64,000 bases of DNA, from positions 1,479,501-1,543,500 of the forward strand of contig CAJNDS010001557.1 of NCBI GenBank assembly GCA_905221605.1, written 5' to 3'. Origin of the DNA: Symbiodinium natans (taxonomy: Eukaryota > Sar > Dinophyceae > Suessiales > Symbiodiniaceae). Within the stretch, counting starts at the first letter, position 1. Each line of letters opens with the position of its first letter. Positions 29,067-39,489 of this stretch are shown in pieces. The notes below the pieces were generated by a model that made no database searches, was not told where the DNA came from, and was given only the letters and a program-made list of their open reading frames with translations. The translations under genes and the position numbers were made by a program.

Positions 29067-30440
29067 GTTCTCAGACTCGTGAGTCGTTTTAGGTATGGGA
29101 TCCTGGACCCCTCAACCCTAAGCCCTCAGCTGTAGACCCTGAGCCCTTTGCCTTTTGGGTCTGTAAACAAGAAGCCGTTCATCAGGGCTAAGTTGGCTCC
29201 CTCCTAAACAGTGAAATGCTAGAACCCCAAACCCTAATCTCAGCCCAACGGACCCTAAACCCTAAACCCTAATCCCGAAACCCTAGAAGCCCTAAACCCT
29301 AAACCCCAGGCCATCCCGAACTCTAAGACCGAAAACGCCCCAAACCCCAACGCCAATGGCCCAACCCCCAAAATGCAAGCTCCTAGACCCTAAGTAAACC
29401 CTGTATCCCCTTTGAGCTCCATGAACCTGAAAACCCTGCAAACCTTATAAACTCGAACATAAACCCCATAAACCCGATAAACCGTAACAAACCCCAACAA
29501 ACCCTATCAACCTCTGTAAACCCGAACCCTCTAAACCCCATTAACGGGTTTAAGCCCTTCAATCCCTGTCAACCCTGCAAACCCTATAATAAAAGCTCAT
29601 AAAGGGCATCAAAAAGCGCGTATCCTATAAAGACCCTATAAACCGAGGCGCTGGTCGGACCATGGGTCCGTGGTTATGCGGTCATCAATGTGCGCGAGGC
29701 GTTCTCCACGGTTTTGGAGTTTAGGGTCTGGGGTTTCGGGTTTCGCGGATTGATTTTTTAAGGGACCCCTAATATCCCAAATAGTAGGATTCCCCCCCAA
29801 GAAACCCCCAGATTGACCTTGTGGTCTGAAAGCCTCGTACTCAGCAGTGCAAGTGGACCTCGTCACCGGCTTCGGTTGCAGCTGCGAGGTCAAGATCGCA
29901 CAAGATCGCACCCCGAAACCCTTAAACCCTTGAACCCTTAAGCCCTTAACACCCCCCCCCCAATAAGGAAAAAAAACAAACACCTATGAACCCCAACCCC
30001 TAAACCCTATAAACCCTATAAACCATATAAACCCTGTAAGCCCTATAAACCCTATAAACCCTATAAACCCTACACACCCTATAAACCCTATAAGCCCTAA
30101 ACCCGTACCTGACTGGGTTTCAAGATCGGTCAGGTCTTCTTGGCAGGTTTGGGATGGGACATATCCAGGATTTTCAGATGGGGGTTTACGAAAATAGGGG
30201 ACCAAACAGTCGGGTTTCGGGTTTAGGGTTTAGGGTTTAGGGTTTAGGGTGCTTGGTAGCCCAGTGGTGCCCTTCTCCCTCTTTGTTTGGTCCAAGGCCC
30301 CCTCGTAAGGTAGCCAACCCCCCAAAAAAGGGTACCCTGATTCTAATATGGTTACTGGGAGACCCAGGGTGCCTAAACCCTAAACCCTAAACCCTAAACC
30401 CTAAACCCTAAACCCTAAACCCTAAACCCCCATCTGGCAG
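29067..30440. other. Long filler of degenerate CCCTATAA/CCCTAAA units
   Basis: Decayed heptamers and 14-mers (ACCCTATAA) dominate 29400-30105, with a TTTAGGG cluster at 30215-30251 and CCCTAAA at 30373-30430. Open frames on the - strand here are translations of repeats. Confidence 0.5.
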
Positions 30441-30499
30441 GGCTTCATCTGTGAAGAGCTGGATGACATCTTCTCTCTCCAGGCTGCTCTGACTAGAAG
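30441..30499 (+). CDS. Candidate exon
   Basis: Between a CCCTAAA array ending CATCTGGCAG and GTTTTTGGAG. Phase 0 in, 2 bases out. It reads GFICEELDDIFSLQAALTR. Clear coding character for its length. Confidence 0.52.
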
Positions 30500-30834
30500 G
30501 TTTTTGGAGTTTAGGGTTTAGGGCTTAGGTTTTAGGGTTTAGGGTGAACAAGGTTTAGGGTTTTTCGGGTTGGATCTGATTGGCGCCGCGTACTCTTCCC
30601 CTGTTTGGGACCAGTTTTGCCGAAAAAAAGACCCAGGATAAACAGAAGGCTCTCCTCTAAGATTCTCGAACACCAGAATTCACAATCCTTACAGAATAAT
30701 GACGTGGAAACTACGTGAAATGGGAATTCCATAGGTCCCAACAGTAGACGGGGCGTCCTGTCCAAACGTGCTCTTGTAATCCGCTGCCTGCAACTGGGAG
30801 GTCGCCGCGTGTAGGCCGAACGTTGAGAGTGAGC

Positions 30835-30910
30835 AGGGTTTAGGGTTTAGGGTTTAGGGGTTAGGGGTTTAGGGGTTTAGGGGTTTAGGGGTTTAGGGTT
30901 TAGGGTTCAG
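30835..30910 (+). repeat. TTTAGGG / GTTTAGGG array
   Basis: Three TTTAGGG units then several GGTTTAGG-type octamers. Confidence 0.93.
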
Positions 30911-31414
30911 AGTTTAGGCCTACACCCTGGAGCGTAGGTTTAGCCCTTACTGCCATCTGCACGCACCCAAAGCCCAAAGAACCCTAAAGCCTCACAGGGT
31001 TTAGCAAGGAAATCCTAAGGTCTATGCGGGGCTAGGCGGGCTTCATATAACATACTGAGGCCTCGATGATAGGGATTTCGGGTTTAGGGTGTAGGGTTTA
31101 GGGTTCAGGGTTTTCAGTGCCACACAATGCAGGTAAAGCTCAGAGCCCCAGCATTCCTTGAATCAGAGTTCGCAATCTGCGCCCCTATTTTTATTCAAAG
31201 AAAAGCGCTTCCTGACTTAACGGGGCCTTGGGCGGGCGGGCTTCTTGGGAGTGGGATACTCCACAGAACCCCCAAACACCCTCAACCCTGAACCCCAACC
31301 CCTAAACCCTCCCAGTAGCCCTAAACCCTAAACCCTAAACCCTCCCAGTAGCCCTAAACCCTAAACCCCTAAACCGTCCCATGAAGCCCTCAACCCTAAA
31401 CCCCAAACCCGAAG

Positions 31415-31523
31415 GTCTTTCCGGAGATCATCTACCCGCCCTGGGGCGAGTGGGTGCTCAACGTTTCCCGGAGCACCCCGCAGATCCTTGAGTGGGTCCC
31501 GAGCCCTGGCTGCGTCCCTAAGG
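31415..31523 (+). CDS. Candidate exon with conserved-looking peptide
   Basis: Between CCCAAACCCGAAG and GTTTAGGG. Phase 0 in, 1 base out. Thirty-six codons read VFPEIIYPPWGEWVLNVSRS, then TPQILEWVPSPGCVPK. Among the best coding segments by codon bias. Family not recognised. Confidence 0.58.
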
Positions 31524-31611
31524 GTTTAGGGTTTAAGGGTTGAGGGTTTAGGGTTTAAGAGTTTAGGGTTTTTTGGGTTTGAGCCCCAAACCCATACCAC
31601 TAAGTTCCTTA

Positions 31612-31757
31612 ATTAAACCCTAAACCTAAACCCTAAGCCCTAAACCCTAAACCCTAACCCCCAAACCCCAAACCCTAAACCCTAAACCCTGAACCCTGAA
31701 CCCTGAACCCTGAACCCTGAACCCTAAACCCTAAACCCAAACCCTAAACCCTAGACC
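31612..31757 (-). repeat. CCCTAAA array with CCCTGAA block
   Basis: About 20 units; five or more consecutive CCCTGAA units in the middle. Confidence 0.95.
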
Positions 31758-31763
31758 CTACAG

Positions 31764-31884
31764 GAAGATGGACGTCGACGGCATCTGCTCCCGCCGGGTC
31801 ATCCGCTGGATCCGGCCCTGGCTCCTGGAGGGGCGCCTGCTGGTCGACTCGGCCGGGCACGCCCCCCGGCGCCCAAGCCAGGGA
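31764..31884 (+). CDS. Candidate exon with conserved-looking peptide
   Basis: Between CCCTACAG and GTTTAGGG. It enters with 1 base and ends in phase 0. Forty codons read KMDVDGICSRRVIRWIRPWL, then LEGRLLVDSAGHAPRRPSQG. All three frames are open because the segment is very GC rich; this one has the best codon choice. Phase does not match the segment at 31415, so one boundary is wrong or they belong to different genes. Confidence 0.5.
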
Positions 31885-31970
31885 GTTTAGGGTTCAGGGT
31901 TTAGGGTTTAGGGTTTGGGGTTTAGGGTTTAGGGTTTAGGGTTTGGGGTTTAGGGTTTAGGGTTTAGGGC
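31885..31970 (+). repeat. TTTAGGG array with TTTGGGG units
   Basis: About 12 units. Confidence 0.95.
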
Positions 31971-32306
31971 CAGGACCCGGGTGCGGGGTATGATTTCCTG
32001 AAAGCCGTTAGAAGTCCTAAACCCTAAATATCCTAAATATCCTAAACCTGAAAAATCCTAAGCCCTAACACCTAAATCCTCAACCCAAAAACCTAAACCT
32101 TGAAGCCTAAAACCTAAATCCTACCCTGAAGCCTAAATCCCTGTAAGCAAATGAGCGTACCCTGTTTTAAAGCCGCGGCGCCTGGCTAATCCCCTCCTGG
32201 CTGAAGGTTTCTCTTACTTGCTTTGGGGTTTACGTCTTGGGTTTTTTGGGCAGGCTGTTGCCAGAGCTTGGTGCCCTGGTTCCTTGAAACCTGGTTCCTT
32301 GAACCC

Positions 32307-32452
32307 TAAACCCTAAGCCCTAAGCCCCAAGCCCCAAGCCCCAAGCCCCAAGCCCCAAGCCCCAAGCCCCAAGCCCCAAGCCCCAAGCCCCAAGCCCTAA
32401 GCCCTAAGCCCTAAGCCCTAAGCCCTAAGCCCTAAGCCCTAAGCCCTAAGCC
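32307..32452 (-). repeat. Variant array: CCCCAAG block then CCCTAAG block
   Basis: Eleven or so CCCCAAG units followed by about nine CCCTAAG units. Two variant heptamers, each internally homogeneous. Confidence 0.95.
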
Positions 32453-32703
32453 CAGGCTGCAGTCAACGGCTCTTACGTCCCAGACTTTTCCGGCAGCGCT
32501 GTGAGGCCGGATTCTTTACTCGCAGTTTGGGACCCTCAATTCCCATGCACTCTAAACCGACCCCCCCACACTTGACCGCAAACACGTGAACCCTAAAACC
32601 CGAAAACCGCTAAAACCCTAAAACCCTAAAACCCTAAACGCTAAATACCTAAAACCCTAGGCCAACCCTAAAAAAGAACCCAACCTCGGGGCCTTGGCCT
32701 TGG

Positions 32704-32825
32704 GAGTCCCTAAACCCTCTAAACCCTAAAGCCCCTAAACCCGAAAAAAGTAAAACCCTAAACCCTCAACCCTCAACCCTAAACCCTCAACCCTAAACCC
32801 TAAACCCTCAAAAACCTAAACCCTG
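32704..32825 (-). repeat. CCCTAAA / CCCTCAA array
   Basis: About 14 units with CCCTCAA variants. Confidence 0.9.
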
Positions 32826-32886
32826 AGCCAACCCAAAAAAAGACCCAGCCTGAGGGTTGGGAGGACCCCACCCGCCGGCGCAGCAG

Positions 32887-32947
32887 GTACGTGAAGACGC
32901 CGGCCGAGGGGCCCAAGGCTGTGGAGCTGCGCCACATCGACCCGTAG
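32887..32947 (+). CDS. Candidate terminal exon
   Basis: After CGCAGCAG it enters with 1 base and reads YVKTPAEGPKAVELRHIDP, ending TAG at 32945-32947. Nearly every third position is G or C. A CCCTAAA array lies upstream and TTTAGGG downstream. Confidence 0.5.
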
Positions 32948-33448
32948 CCAGGTCTTGGCTAAAAGGGGCGTTCAGGGTTGCATGGGTGTAGGGGTTTAGG
33001 GTTTGGGGTTTAGGGTTTAGGGTTTAGGGCTTGTATAGGGTCTCGGGCTGAGGATTGTTTAGGGTTTAGGGTTTTGGGGCTTATTTGGGGTCCAGGGCCT
33101 TCTAGGTGGAGGCGTTTTTGAAAGAGAGTTTGGTTTGTACCTGCCCTTCTTGTTTGGGGGCTTAGGGTTTGAAGGGGAGAGCTCTTGAGTCTTAGGGGGG
33201 AAAGGGGGGGGGGTTCTTGAGAGGTTGCGTTTGGGGCAGACCCATTGTTTTTAGCATTGCTTTACTCGGAAATAAATCAGGTTCGGAAGTTTCTAAACTT
33301 AGCCTCTTGGGCTGAAGTTTGTGCCCCATTCTTCGATATTTTAAACATTGAGCACTGCAAGAGACGTCGAATGCCCGCTCCAAGCAACATTCCCTCGTTC
33401 TCTCCTGCTGCCCCGGCTACGCCTGCGATGAACTCCTGCCGGCAAGGG

Positions 33449-33590
33449 TTTAGGGTTTAGGGTTTAGGGTTTAGGGTTTAGGGTTTAGGGTTTAGGGTTT
33501 AGGGTTTAGGGTTTAGGGTTTAGGGTTTAGGGTTTAGGGTTTATAGTTTATAGGGTTTAGGGTTTAGGGTTTATAGGGTTTAGGGTTGTT
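33449..33590 (+). repeat. TTTAGGG array
   Basis: Thirteen perfect units, then units interrupted by TTTATAG. Confidence 0.97.
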
Positions 33591-34036
33591 TGAAGATATC
33601 ACAAAGTTAAGCAACAGGGGGAGTGAACTTGGTTCATGATTAATTGGACAGTTTAAAATGACACCCGGAGGGAGGGCTTGGCACAGGGATCATGAGGGTT
33701 TCGGGATGGGGTTGGGTTTAAGGTTTGGGGGTTAGGAGCCCGCCGCGATCATAAAACCTACTTTTCCTTGATCTGTTTGCCTAAAGTTAAAGAATCCCAG
33801 CTGCACCCCCCCACCCATCTCCCCTGAAGGCGTACAGCACTCGTTCTTAGAAGGGGGAGTTTGAGAATTCTGGGCGCCTTGGATCACCCTACATAGAACC
33901 GGGTACAAGGGAGTATGTTTCAGTAGAGGATCTTAAAACTCTTAAGGACGAACCCTCAGCCCTGAACCCTCAACCTCGAGTATCCTAGACCCTCGTTCCT
34001 ACGACCTCAAGCCATAAACAATCAGTCCGAACTGCT

Positions 34037-34132
34037 TACCAGGACGGGCTATTCGGCCCTATAATCCCCATAGTCAACCCTATAGAGGGGCCTTGTTAAG
34101 GGGGTTATAGGGTATAATAGCCCGTCCTGGTA
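34037..34132. repeat. 96-bp foldback element
   Basis: Terminal arms TACCAGGACGGGCTATT and AATAGCCCGTCCTGGTA are exact inverse copies. The interior is also partly paired (CCCTATAA / TTATAGGG). Confidence 0.92.
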
Positions 34133-34305
34133 GGTAGAGCCTTGGAGAGTGAAAGCACATCAAAGGCACTGGGCCTTCGTCTCTGTGGAGGATGGCAAAG
34201 AGTGAGGGCCCAAGGTCCTCATGGGCTCGGGCGAGTCTGGATCAGGGCTTGGGGTCTAGGGAATGTTTCACATTCGTAGGATACTCTTGGGTCAGCTGAA
34301 GGCAG

Positions 34306-34425
34306 CTCCTGTACACCGCTGTCGCTGATGCACTGGTGGGCCAGTGGAATACGGACAGCCAGCTGGCAAAAGCCTCCGGCGCCTCAGCCGCAAACCCGCT
34401 CAAAGGAGGGCTTGGGGGCTTCTAG
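34306..34425 (+). CDS. Candidate terminal exon
   Basis: After GAAGGCAG, phase 0 reads LLYTAVADALVGQWNTDSQL, then AKASGASAANPLKGGLGGF and TAG at 34423-34425. Good coding character. It may end earlier if a 5' splice site is used. No arrays immediately flank it. Confidence 0.48.
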   Translation, partial: LLYTAVADALVGQWNTDSQLAKASGASAANPLKGGLGGF

Positions 34426-34584
34426 GGTTTTCGTGCTTCCATCCCTACTCCCTACTGCCACCTTTTTTTTCATACCAAAGCCGAATCCCAAGCCTAAGCC
34501 CTTGAGCCCAAGCCACACTGCCACGCCTGCACAGAGAGACTTGCAGTTTTCCTAGGAATCTTCCGGCTTGGTACAGGACGTGTG

Positions 34585-34692
34585 ATATGGGGGTTCCGAA
34601 ACTAGGGGTACCCTTTTGGGGGGTCCCTTTAAGCGGTTCCTGTTCTATTTGGGGTATAAAAGGGGTACCCCCTATTTTGGGAAATGCCCATA
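34585..34692. repeat. Foldback element with GGGTACCC arms
   Basis: Left arm ATATGGGGGTTCCGAAACTA is matched imperfectly by the inverse of the right arm near 34665-34692. Related sequence (GGGTACCCGCCCCCCTATTT) occurs near 51544. Confidence 0.7.
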
Positions 34693-34914
34693 TGTGTTAG
34701 GGCTTTGGGGGTCGAGGGTTTAGGTTTAGGGGTACTCTTCTTGGTGAGCGTGGAATATGTGGTTCCTTTTTTTGTTCTGGGGATGTTGGAGACAAGAACC
34801 TGCTTCACATGCTGTCAACTGCGCATTGTGGGCATCTTCACAGGGACTGCAAGTTCTTCTGACAAAGCAAGTTCCCTGGCTCAAGCCCTGTAAGTCGGGG
34901 ACTGAGGGTAGGGT

Positions 34915-35112
34915 TTCGGGTTTAGGGCTTAGGGCTTAGGGCTTAGGGCTTAGGGCTTAGGGCTTAGGGCTTAGGGCTTAGGGCTTAGGGCTTAGGGCGT
35001 AGGGCGTAGGGCTTAGGGCTTAGGGCTTAGGGCTTAGGGCTTAGACCTTAGGGTTTAGGGTTTAGGGTTTAGGGTTTAGGGTTTAGGGTTTAGGGTTTAG
35101 GGTTTAGGGTTG
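34915..35112 (+). repeat. TAGGGCT variant block followed by TTTAGGG
   Basis: About 17 consecutive GCTTAGG units (34919-35045), then ten TTTAGGG units. Variant and canonical types do not intermix. Confidence 0.96.
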
Positions 35113-35149
35113 CAATCTTAACCCGAAACCCTGCCCCTTCGCCGCTCAG

Positions 35150-35229
35150 GTGCCCTGCCAGGGCCCAGAATCAGCTTTTGGCAGCAGGCGCCCGACGAGG
35201 ACCTGCTGGTGACCTTGCTGCTCTTAGGG
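35150..35229 (+). CDS. Candidate exon
   Basis: Good acceptor (CCTTCGCCGCTCAG). It enters with 2 bases and ends in phase 0 at GTTTAGGG. It reads ALPGPRISFWQQAPDEDLLV, then TLLLLG. Strong codon bias. Confidence 0.52.
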
Positions 35230-35288
35230 GTTTAGGGTTTAGGGTTTAGGGTTTATGGTTTAGGGTTTCTTCGGAGCTTCATGTTTGG

Positions 35289-35363
35289 AGGGAATGAGGG
35301 AGTTAGGGGCCCTATATATCCCTTAAAGGGTATATAGGGCCAACAATTCCGTCATTCCCTACT
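35289..35363. repeat. Foldback element of the GGTACCCTATA family (diverged)
   Basis: Arms GGGAATGAGG...GGGCCCTATATA and TATATAGGGCC...TCATTCCC are inverted copies. It is followed by TACTAAGATGCAG, a branch-point and acceptor-like end also seen at 50664. Confidence 0.78.
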
Positions 35364-35825
35364 AAGATGCAGCCAGTAGCTCACGGACAACCTCAACCCT
35401 AGAAAGGAACTTTCAGGGTTTGGGGCTTTAGAGTCTTTAGGGTGTGCCCCGTACTACGTACTACAATCTCTAGTCAAGGTCTTTTGGCACCCTTACCCTC
35501 CCTGCTTCTGATAGAAGTTTGGTTGGGGGGGGTCAGCCTGGGTCCGTTGAGTCGCCTAAGCACCTCCTCTCACTTTCGGCGGGCAGTAGTAAATCCTAGC
35601 CCTCGACACTAAACTCATTGGGGTGTGGGGCTTAGAGGCATTTCGGGTTTCTAGGTTTGAGGCGGGACGTTTAGGTTTATAGGGGTTTGGAGGTTAAGTG
35701 GTCAGGGGTGTAATATCAAGGGTTACGGGCGGTAGCATTTTTTGCAGCTCCCGTCTTTGCCAGGAAACGATGCCCTCGCAGGGAGGTTACCCTAAACCCT
35801 AAACCCTAAACCCTTTTGGATGTAG

Positions 35826-35986
35826 GGGAGACTTCTTTGGGCGGCTTGCAGACCAGAAGCCTAAATCCTATGGAGCTGCTTCCATGGTTTAAGGATGATG
35901 AGAGTTGGGAGTGCCTTTGGTCTACCTCTTGGGGTATGGGGACAAGGACGTTCCAACTTTTTGGAGTCTACCCTGGTTGCTTTCAG
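35826..35986 (+). CDS. Candidate exon
   Basis: After CCCTAAACCCTTTTGGATGTAG it enters with 2 bases and ends in phase 0 before GTCAACC, with a pyrimidine-rich end (GGTTGCTTTCAG). It reads PMELLPWFKDDESWECLWST, then SWGMGTRTFQLFGVYPGCFQ. The CTTTCAG at its end could instead be an acceptor. Confidence 0.38.
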
Positions 35987-36140
35987 GTCAACCCTAAACC
36001 CCAACGCCCTGAAGTAGCCGGAAGTCCGCCCGGAAACCCCACAGCCCAAACACCTGATTCCAGACACCCTAAGTCCTGTACTGAGGTTTGGAGTACTATG
36101 CTGTAGTGCTTTTTTTGGTTTGGGTTCCGATTATAGCTAC

Positions 36141-36197
36141 TTATACCCAAAAAGTATATGTTTTTTCCAGGGTCTACTCCAAAGTAGGGTATAAGCC
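36141..36197. repeat. Small foldback (CTTATACCC ... GGGTATAAG)
   Basis: Perfect 9-bp inverted ends. Confidence 0.6.
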
Positions 36198-36489
36198 CGA
36201 AACCCGCCGATGCAAGCCTCAGGGGGGCCTGTGTTTTTTGACACGCTTAGGGGGCAGGTTCTTGCGTACTCCCTTGTTGGGTTTAAGAGTGTTTGAATCA
36301 GAACGGGCCTACCAGAAACCCTAAACCCTGAATCCTAAACCCTAAACCTTAAACCTTAAACCCAGAAAATCCTAAACCCGACCATCGAAAGCAGCCAAGG
36401 CTGCCCAGAAGAGCCTTGCTCTGAACGTGCGGCCCCGCTGCGTTTGCCGACTTCCCTCTGAGGCAAGGTCCAGGTTTTAGCGTTTAGGG

Positions 36490-37165
36490 TTTGGGGTTCA
36501 GGGTGTATAGGATTAGTCTTGAAAGGAAAAATGACAATGGACTAATTATGAGATTTAAAGTAAGTGATAATTTTGCAAACCTATCATCTGCAACAGATAC
36601 TAATGTGCATTTTATGTATCTGATTAATTTTCCCTGGTACAATATTTTGAAATGCGCATTGATAAACATAAAGGAAGTGTAAGAAATCGAAAATTCTGTG
36701 TAAAAAGGGTATCAATGGAAAATCGCAGTAAATGAAAACATTTTCTGATGTATGTGGTATAGGTGCGGCAAATACAAAAATGACTAAGATACATAAGCTA
36801 GACATTAATACAGCAAGTGAATCTACAACAAGTTAATCAACAGTCCATACAAATAGCAGATGTATTGAAAGTAAGAGTATTCTCAATACTTATCGAATCC
36901 ATTAAATATTGGTTGCATTGTTAAAGTTCAATAAAAGGCTAATATTACGAAACGTGGTGAAGGTAAAATGTTTTACAATCATGCTAGAATGTGTGGAAAT
37001 GGAAATTTCGCAAGATCACTGGGGTTGAACATATGATCGAAGATAGTTCTCATATGTTAACTGATATAGAACTGACAATATTCTAGACCATGTAGATATT
37101 ATTTGTGATGTTTTTAATATTCTAAACCATAAAGGTATTGTTCTGTGATGTTTCTGTAAAGTAAA
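36490..37165. other. AT-rich island 3, unassigned
   Basis: About 680 bp of AT-rich sequence without the 94-bp or 62-bp repeats of islands 1 and 2. Short open frames on both strands (36491-36682 +, 36484-36669 -) have no recognisable motif. AATATTCTA is repeated near 37077 and 37117. Confidence 0.6.
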
Positions 37166-37166
37166 G

Positions 37167-37274
37167 CATGACGACCCTGCTGGTGCGAGCCTTCCTCGCC
37201 GAGGGTCAGGAGCTCACGCCCACTTTGGAGCGTGGGCCGCCAGGTCCGGTGGCATCCACGCTGACATCAACCCG
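37167..37274 (+). CDS. Candidate exon, possibly the first (contains ATG)
   Basis: At the edge of AT-rich island 3, just after GTAAAG. ATG at 37168-37170 opens MTTLLVRAFLAEGQELTPTL, then ERGPPGPVASTLTST. It leaves with 2 bases at GTTTCGGGTTTAGGG. Composition switches sharply to GC rich exactly here. Confidence 0.48.
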
Positions 37275-37319
37275 GTTTCGGGTTTAGGGTTTAGGGTGTA
37301 GGGTTTAGGGTTTAGGGTT

Positions 37320-37960
37320 TAGCAGGTGGGAGCAAGACGTGCGGCGATTTCCAAGGTCAATTCCAAGGCCAAGACGGAGTTGTGAGCCCGTGTGGAGTTT
37401 AAAACCGATGACGACATTAAGTCACTTATTTAAGGCGCGAAGATGGAATCAAGATGTTTCCAATGAAGAACAAATGGCATAGAGGGACTTAAGGTTATTT
37501 GATACAATTTCAAAAACCATTTTGCCACAAAAAGCATTTTTCAAAAATTACTGAATTCGCGTGATTTGGAAACACAAGCCTGTATATATGTATATATACA
37601 TACATACATTTCTGTCGGTCGTGAGTTTGTAGCACTGTTTTCAAGTATGTTAAATGGTAAGTATTCATAAATATTGTTAATGCATTCTCTAACTCATTTT
37701 TCTATCTCTGTGTGCTCGCTTATAGAACAAACAGTTCCCTTATATACTTAGATCACTTGCAAGAGCCTTTGAAAGGCCTTGAAGCCGGCAAGGCCTAAAT
37801 CCCTAAACCCAAAACCCCTAATGCAGGCCGTAAGCCCTGCACCATAACTCCCCCAGACCCTACTAACACCCCTCAACCCAAAAAAAACCCACCCCCTCAT
37901 GCCCTTGGTACCAGAACCCTTCAATCCTGATGGTCCCTAATGTTACTAAAGCCCGAAAAT
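37320..37960. other. Spacer
   Basis: Unique sequence, AT-leaning from 37480 to 37700, with a TATATA microsatellite near 37580-37605. No gene seen. Confidence 0.5.
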
Positions 37961-37970
37961 ACACCCCGGA

Positions 37971-38020
37971 GGCCGCTGCTAGCATGGTCGTCTCCGAGGG
38001 CGTCGCCGCTCACTTCGCAG
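37971..38020 (+). CDS. Possible short exon
   Basis: After CCCGGAG, phase 0 reads AAASMVVSEGVAAHFA. It ends CGCAG before GCCCCTTG, which would be a GC-type 5' splice site. The frame is open upstream too. Confidence 0.3.
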
Positions 38021-38593
38021 GCCCCTTGTGTGTTTGGGGAGTCTGCGGGGCTGGGCGGTTTAACGGCTTAGGGTATGAGGGCGTCAGCCGGTAGTTAGAG
38101 GTTTAAGAGCTGGGGGTTTCCCCAACCCTGCTCCCTAAACCCAAAACCCTGAACCCCAAATCCTAAAACTCAAACATTAGGGCGGGGGCTTCGGGGAGGT
38201 TTGGGAAGTTTAGCGGTCTTGGGCTTTGGGGTTTTATGGGTGTGTCGGGCACTCTGGGGCCTGCGAAGGGGGTTTAGGGTGGTTTAGGGTTTAGGGTTTA
38301 GGGTTTATGCACTTTGAGCCCTCTAGAACCTTTGAAGGTTCGGGGGGTGTTGGGCGGCTGGTTTTGAGCCGGGTGAAGGTTTGAAGGTGCCTTCTGACTT
38401 CAAATTATCCATTATAGGCCCCAGGAATCCTACAAGCCCCTTGAAGGGAGGCCAAGGGTTCGAGCCCTTGCGCTTTAGGGGCTTTTGCGGTTTTGGGATC
38501 TTGGGGTGTTAGGGTGTTAGGGTTTTAGGGTTTCGGGTTTAAGGTTTATAGGGCTTAAGGTTTAAGGATCCGTTGATGGTCTAAGGGTTTTAG

Positions 38594-38664
38594 GTGACGC
38601 CGTGGTCTTCGTCGACTTTGAGACCGACGGCACCCCCGAAGAGGCCCGGCCCTTGGGGGCTTAG
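38594..38664 (+). CDS. Candidate terminal exon
   Basis: After GGGTTTTAG it enters with 2 bases and reads DAVVFVDFETDGTPEEARPL, then GA and TAG at 38662-38664. Excellent codon bias. Using the GT at 38664 instead would avoid the stop and leave 2 bases. Confidence 0.5.
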
Positions 38665-38709
38665 TAGGGTTTGTTTTTGTTGGGCTGGGGGGGGGGGGGG
38701 GGGGGGGTG

Positions 38710-38835
38710 AGGGTTTGGGGTTTAGGGTTTAGGGTTTAGGATGGGTTTAGGGTTTAGGGTTTAGGGTTTAGGGTTTAGGGTTTAGGGTTTAGGGTTTAGG
38801 TTTTGGGGTTTGGGGTTTGGGGTGTAGGGCTTAGG
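38710..38835 (+). repeat. TTTAGGG array preceded by a G18 tract
   Basis: G-run at about 38687-38706, then about 17 units. Confidence 0.96.
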
Positions 38836-38859
38836 CCCCCTCAATTAGGGCCCCTTCTG

Positions 38860-39055
38860 AGGTTCCTATGATTCCGGGGGAGTCTGAGACTTTTGGTACC
38901 TCGTAATTTCGAGTTTCTCCCTACAGGGTTTTGGTAAGGGTGTTTGGGGGAAATCAAGGTGTAGGATTTTGGGAATTCGGGGTACACAGGGTTTAGGGGC
39001 TTAGGGTTTTTCAGAGGTACCAAGAGTATCAGGCTCCCTCAGAATCATCGGAACC
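38860..39055. repeat. Imperfect inverted repeat, arms about 42 bp
   Basis: GGTTCCTATGATTCCGGGGG at 38860 is mirrored by CAGAATCATCGGAACC ending at 39055; both arms include GGTACC(T/A). About 85 percent arm identity by eye. Confidence 0.8.
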
Positions 39056-39187
39056 GCCCAGAATCACAGGAACCGCAGAAGGTGAGTCGACTGAGGGAGC
39101 CTAAACCTTAAATCTTAAACCCTAAACCCTAAACCCTAAACCCTACACCCTCCGCCTAGACCCTCAACCCGAAGCCCTAAGCACCAG

Positions 39188-39294
39188 GCGTTTCCCGCCC
39201 TCGGCGCCCCGCTGCCGGCCACGTGGCGGCTGCATCTTCCAGCGCGAGCGGGTGCGGGTGGCGGGCTGAACCAACCCGGCCCCTTGGCCCGGAG
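39188..39294 (+). CDS. Chain D candidate exon 1
   Basis: After GCACCAG, downstream of a CCCTAAA array, and before GTAGGTTTAGGG, a consensus-like donor. Phase 0 in, 2 bases out. It reads AFPALGAPLPATWRLHLPAR, then AGAGGGLNQPGPLAR. A second frame is open to a stop at 39269, so the frame is chosen by fit to the next exon. Confidence 0.42.
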
Positions 39295-39489
39295 GTAGGT
39301 TTAGGGTTTAGGGTTTAGGGTTTAGGGTTTAGGGTTTAGGGTTTAGGGTTTAGGGTTTAGGGTTTAGGGTTTAGGGTTTAGGGTTTAGGGTTTAGGGTTT
39401 AGGGTTTAGGGTTGAGGGTTTAGGGTTTAGGGTTTAGGGTTTAGGGTTTAGGGTTTAGGGTTTAGGGTTTAGGGTTTAGGGTTTAGGGT
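39295..39489 (+). repeat. Long TTTAGGG array
   Basis: About 27 near-perfect units starting at the donor site of the preceding exon. Confidence 0.98.

Larger units (their letters stand above)
33029..34300. other. Spacer, one long pure array, no firm gene
   Basis: Holds a TTTAGGG array at 33449-33590, unique filler and a foldback at 34037-34132. A 71-codon frame at 33245-33460 has some coding character (FLNLASWAEVCAPFFDILNI) but no convincing borders. Confidence 0.45.

Noticed and set aside
39015-39081. Tempting exon with TTTTTCAG acceptor and GTGAGT donor
   Set aside because: All three frames are open and the sequence is the right arm of an inverted repeat with 38860-38901, so it is better explained as a foldback element.
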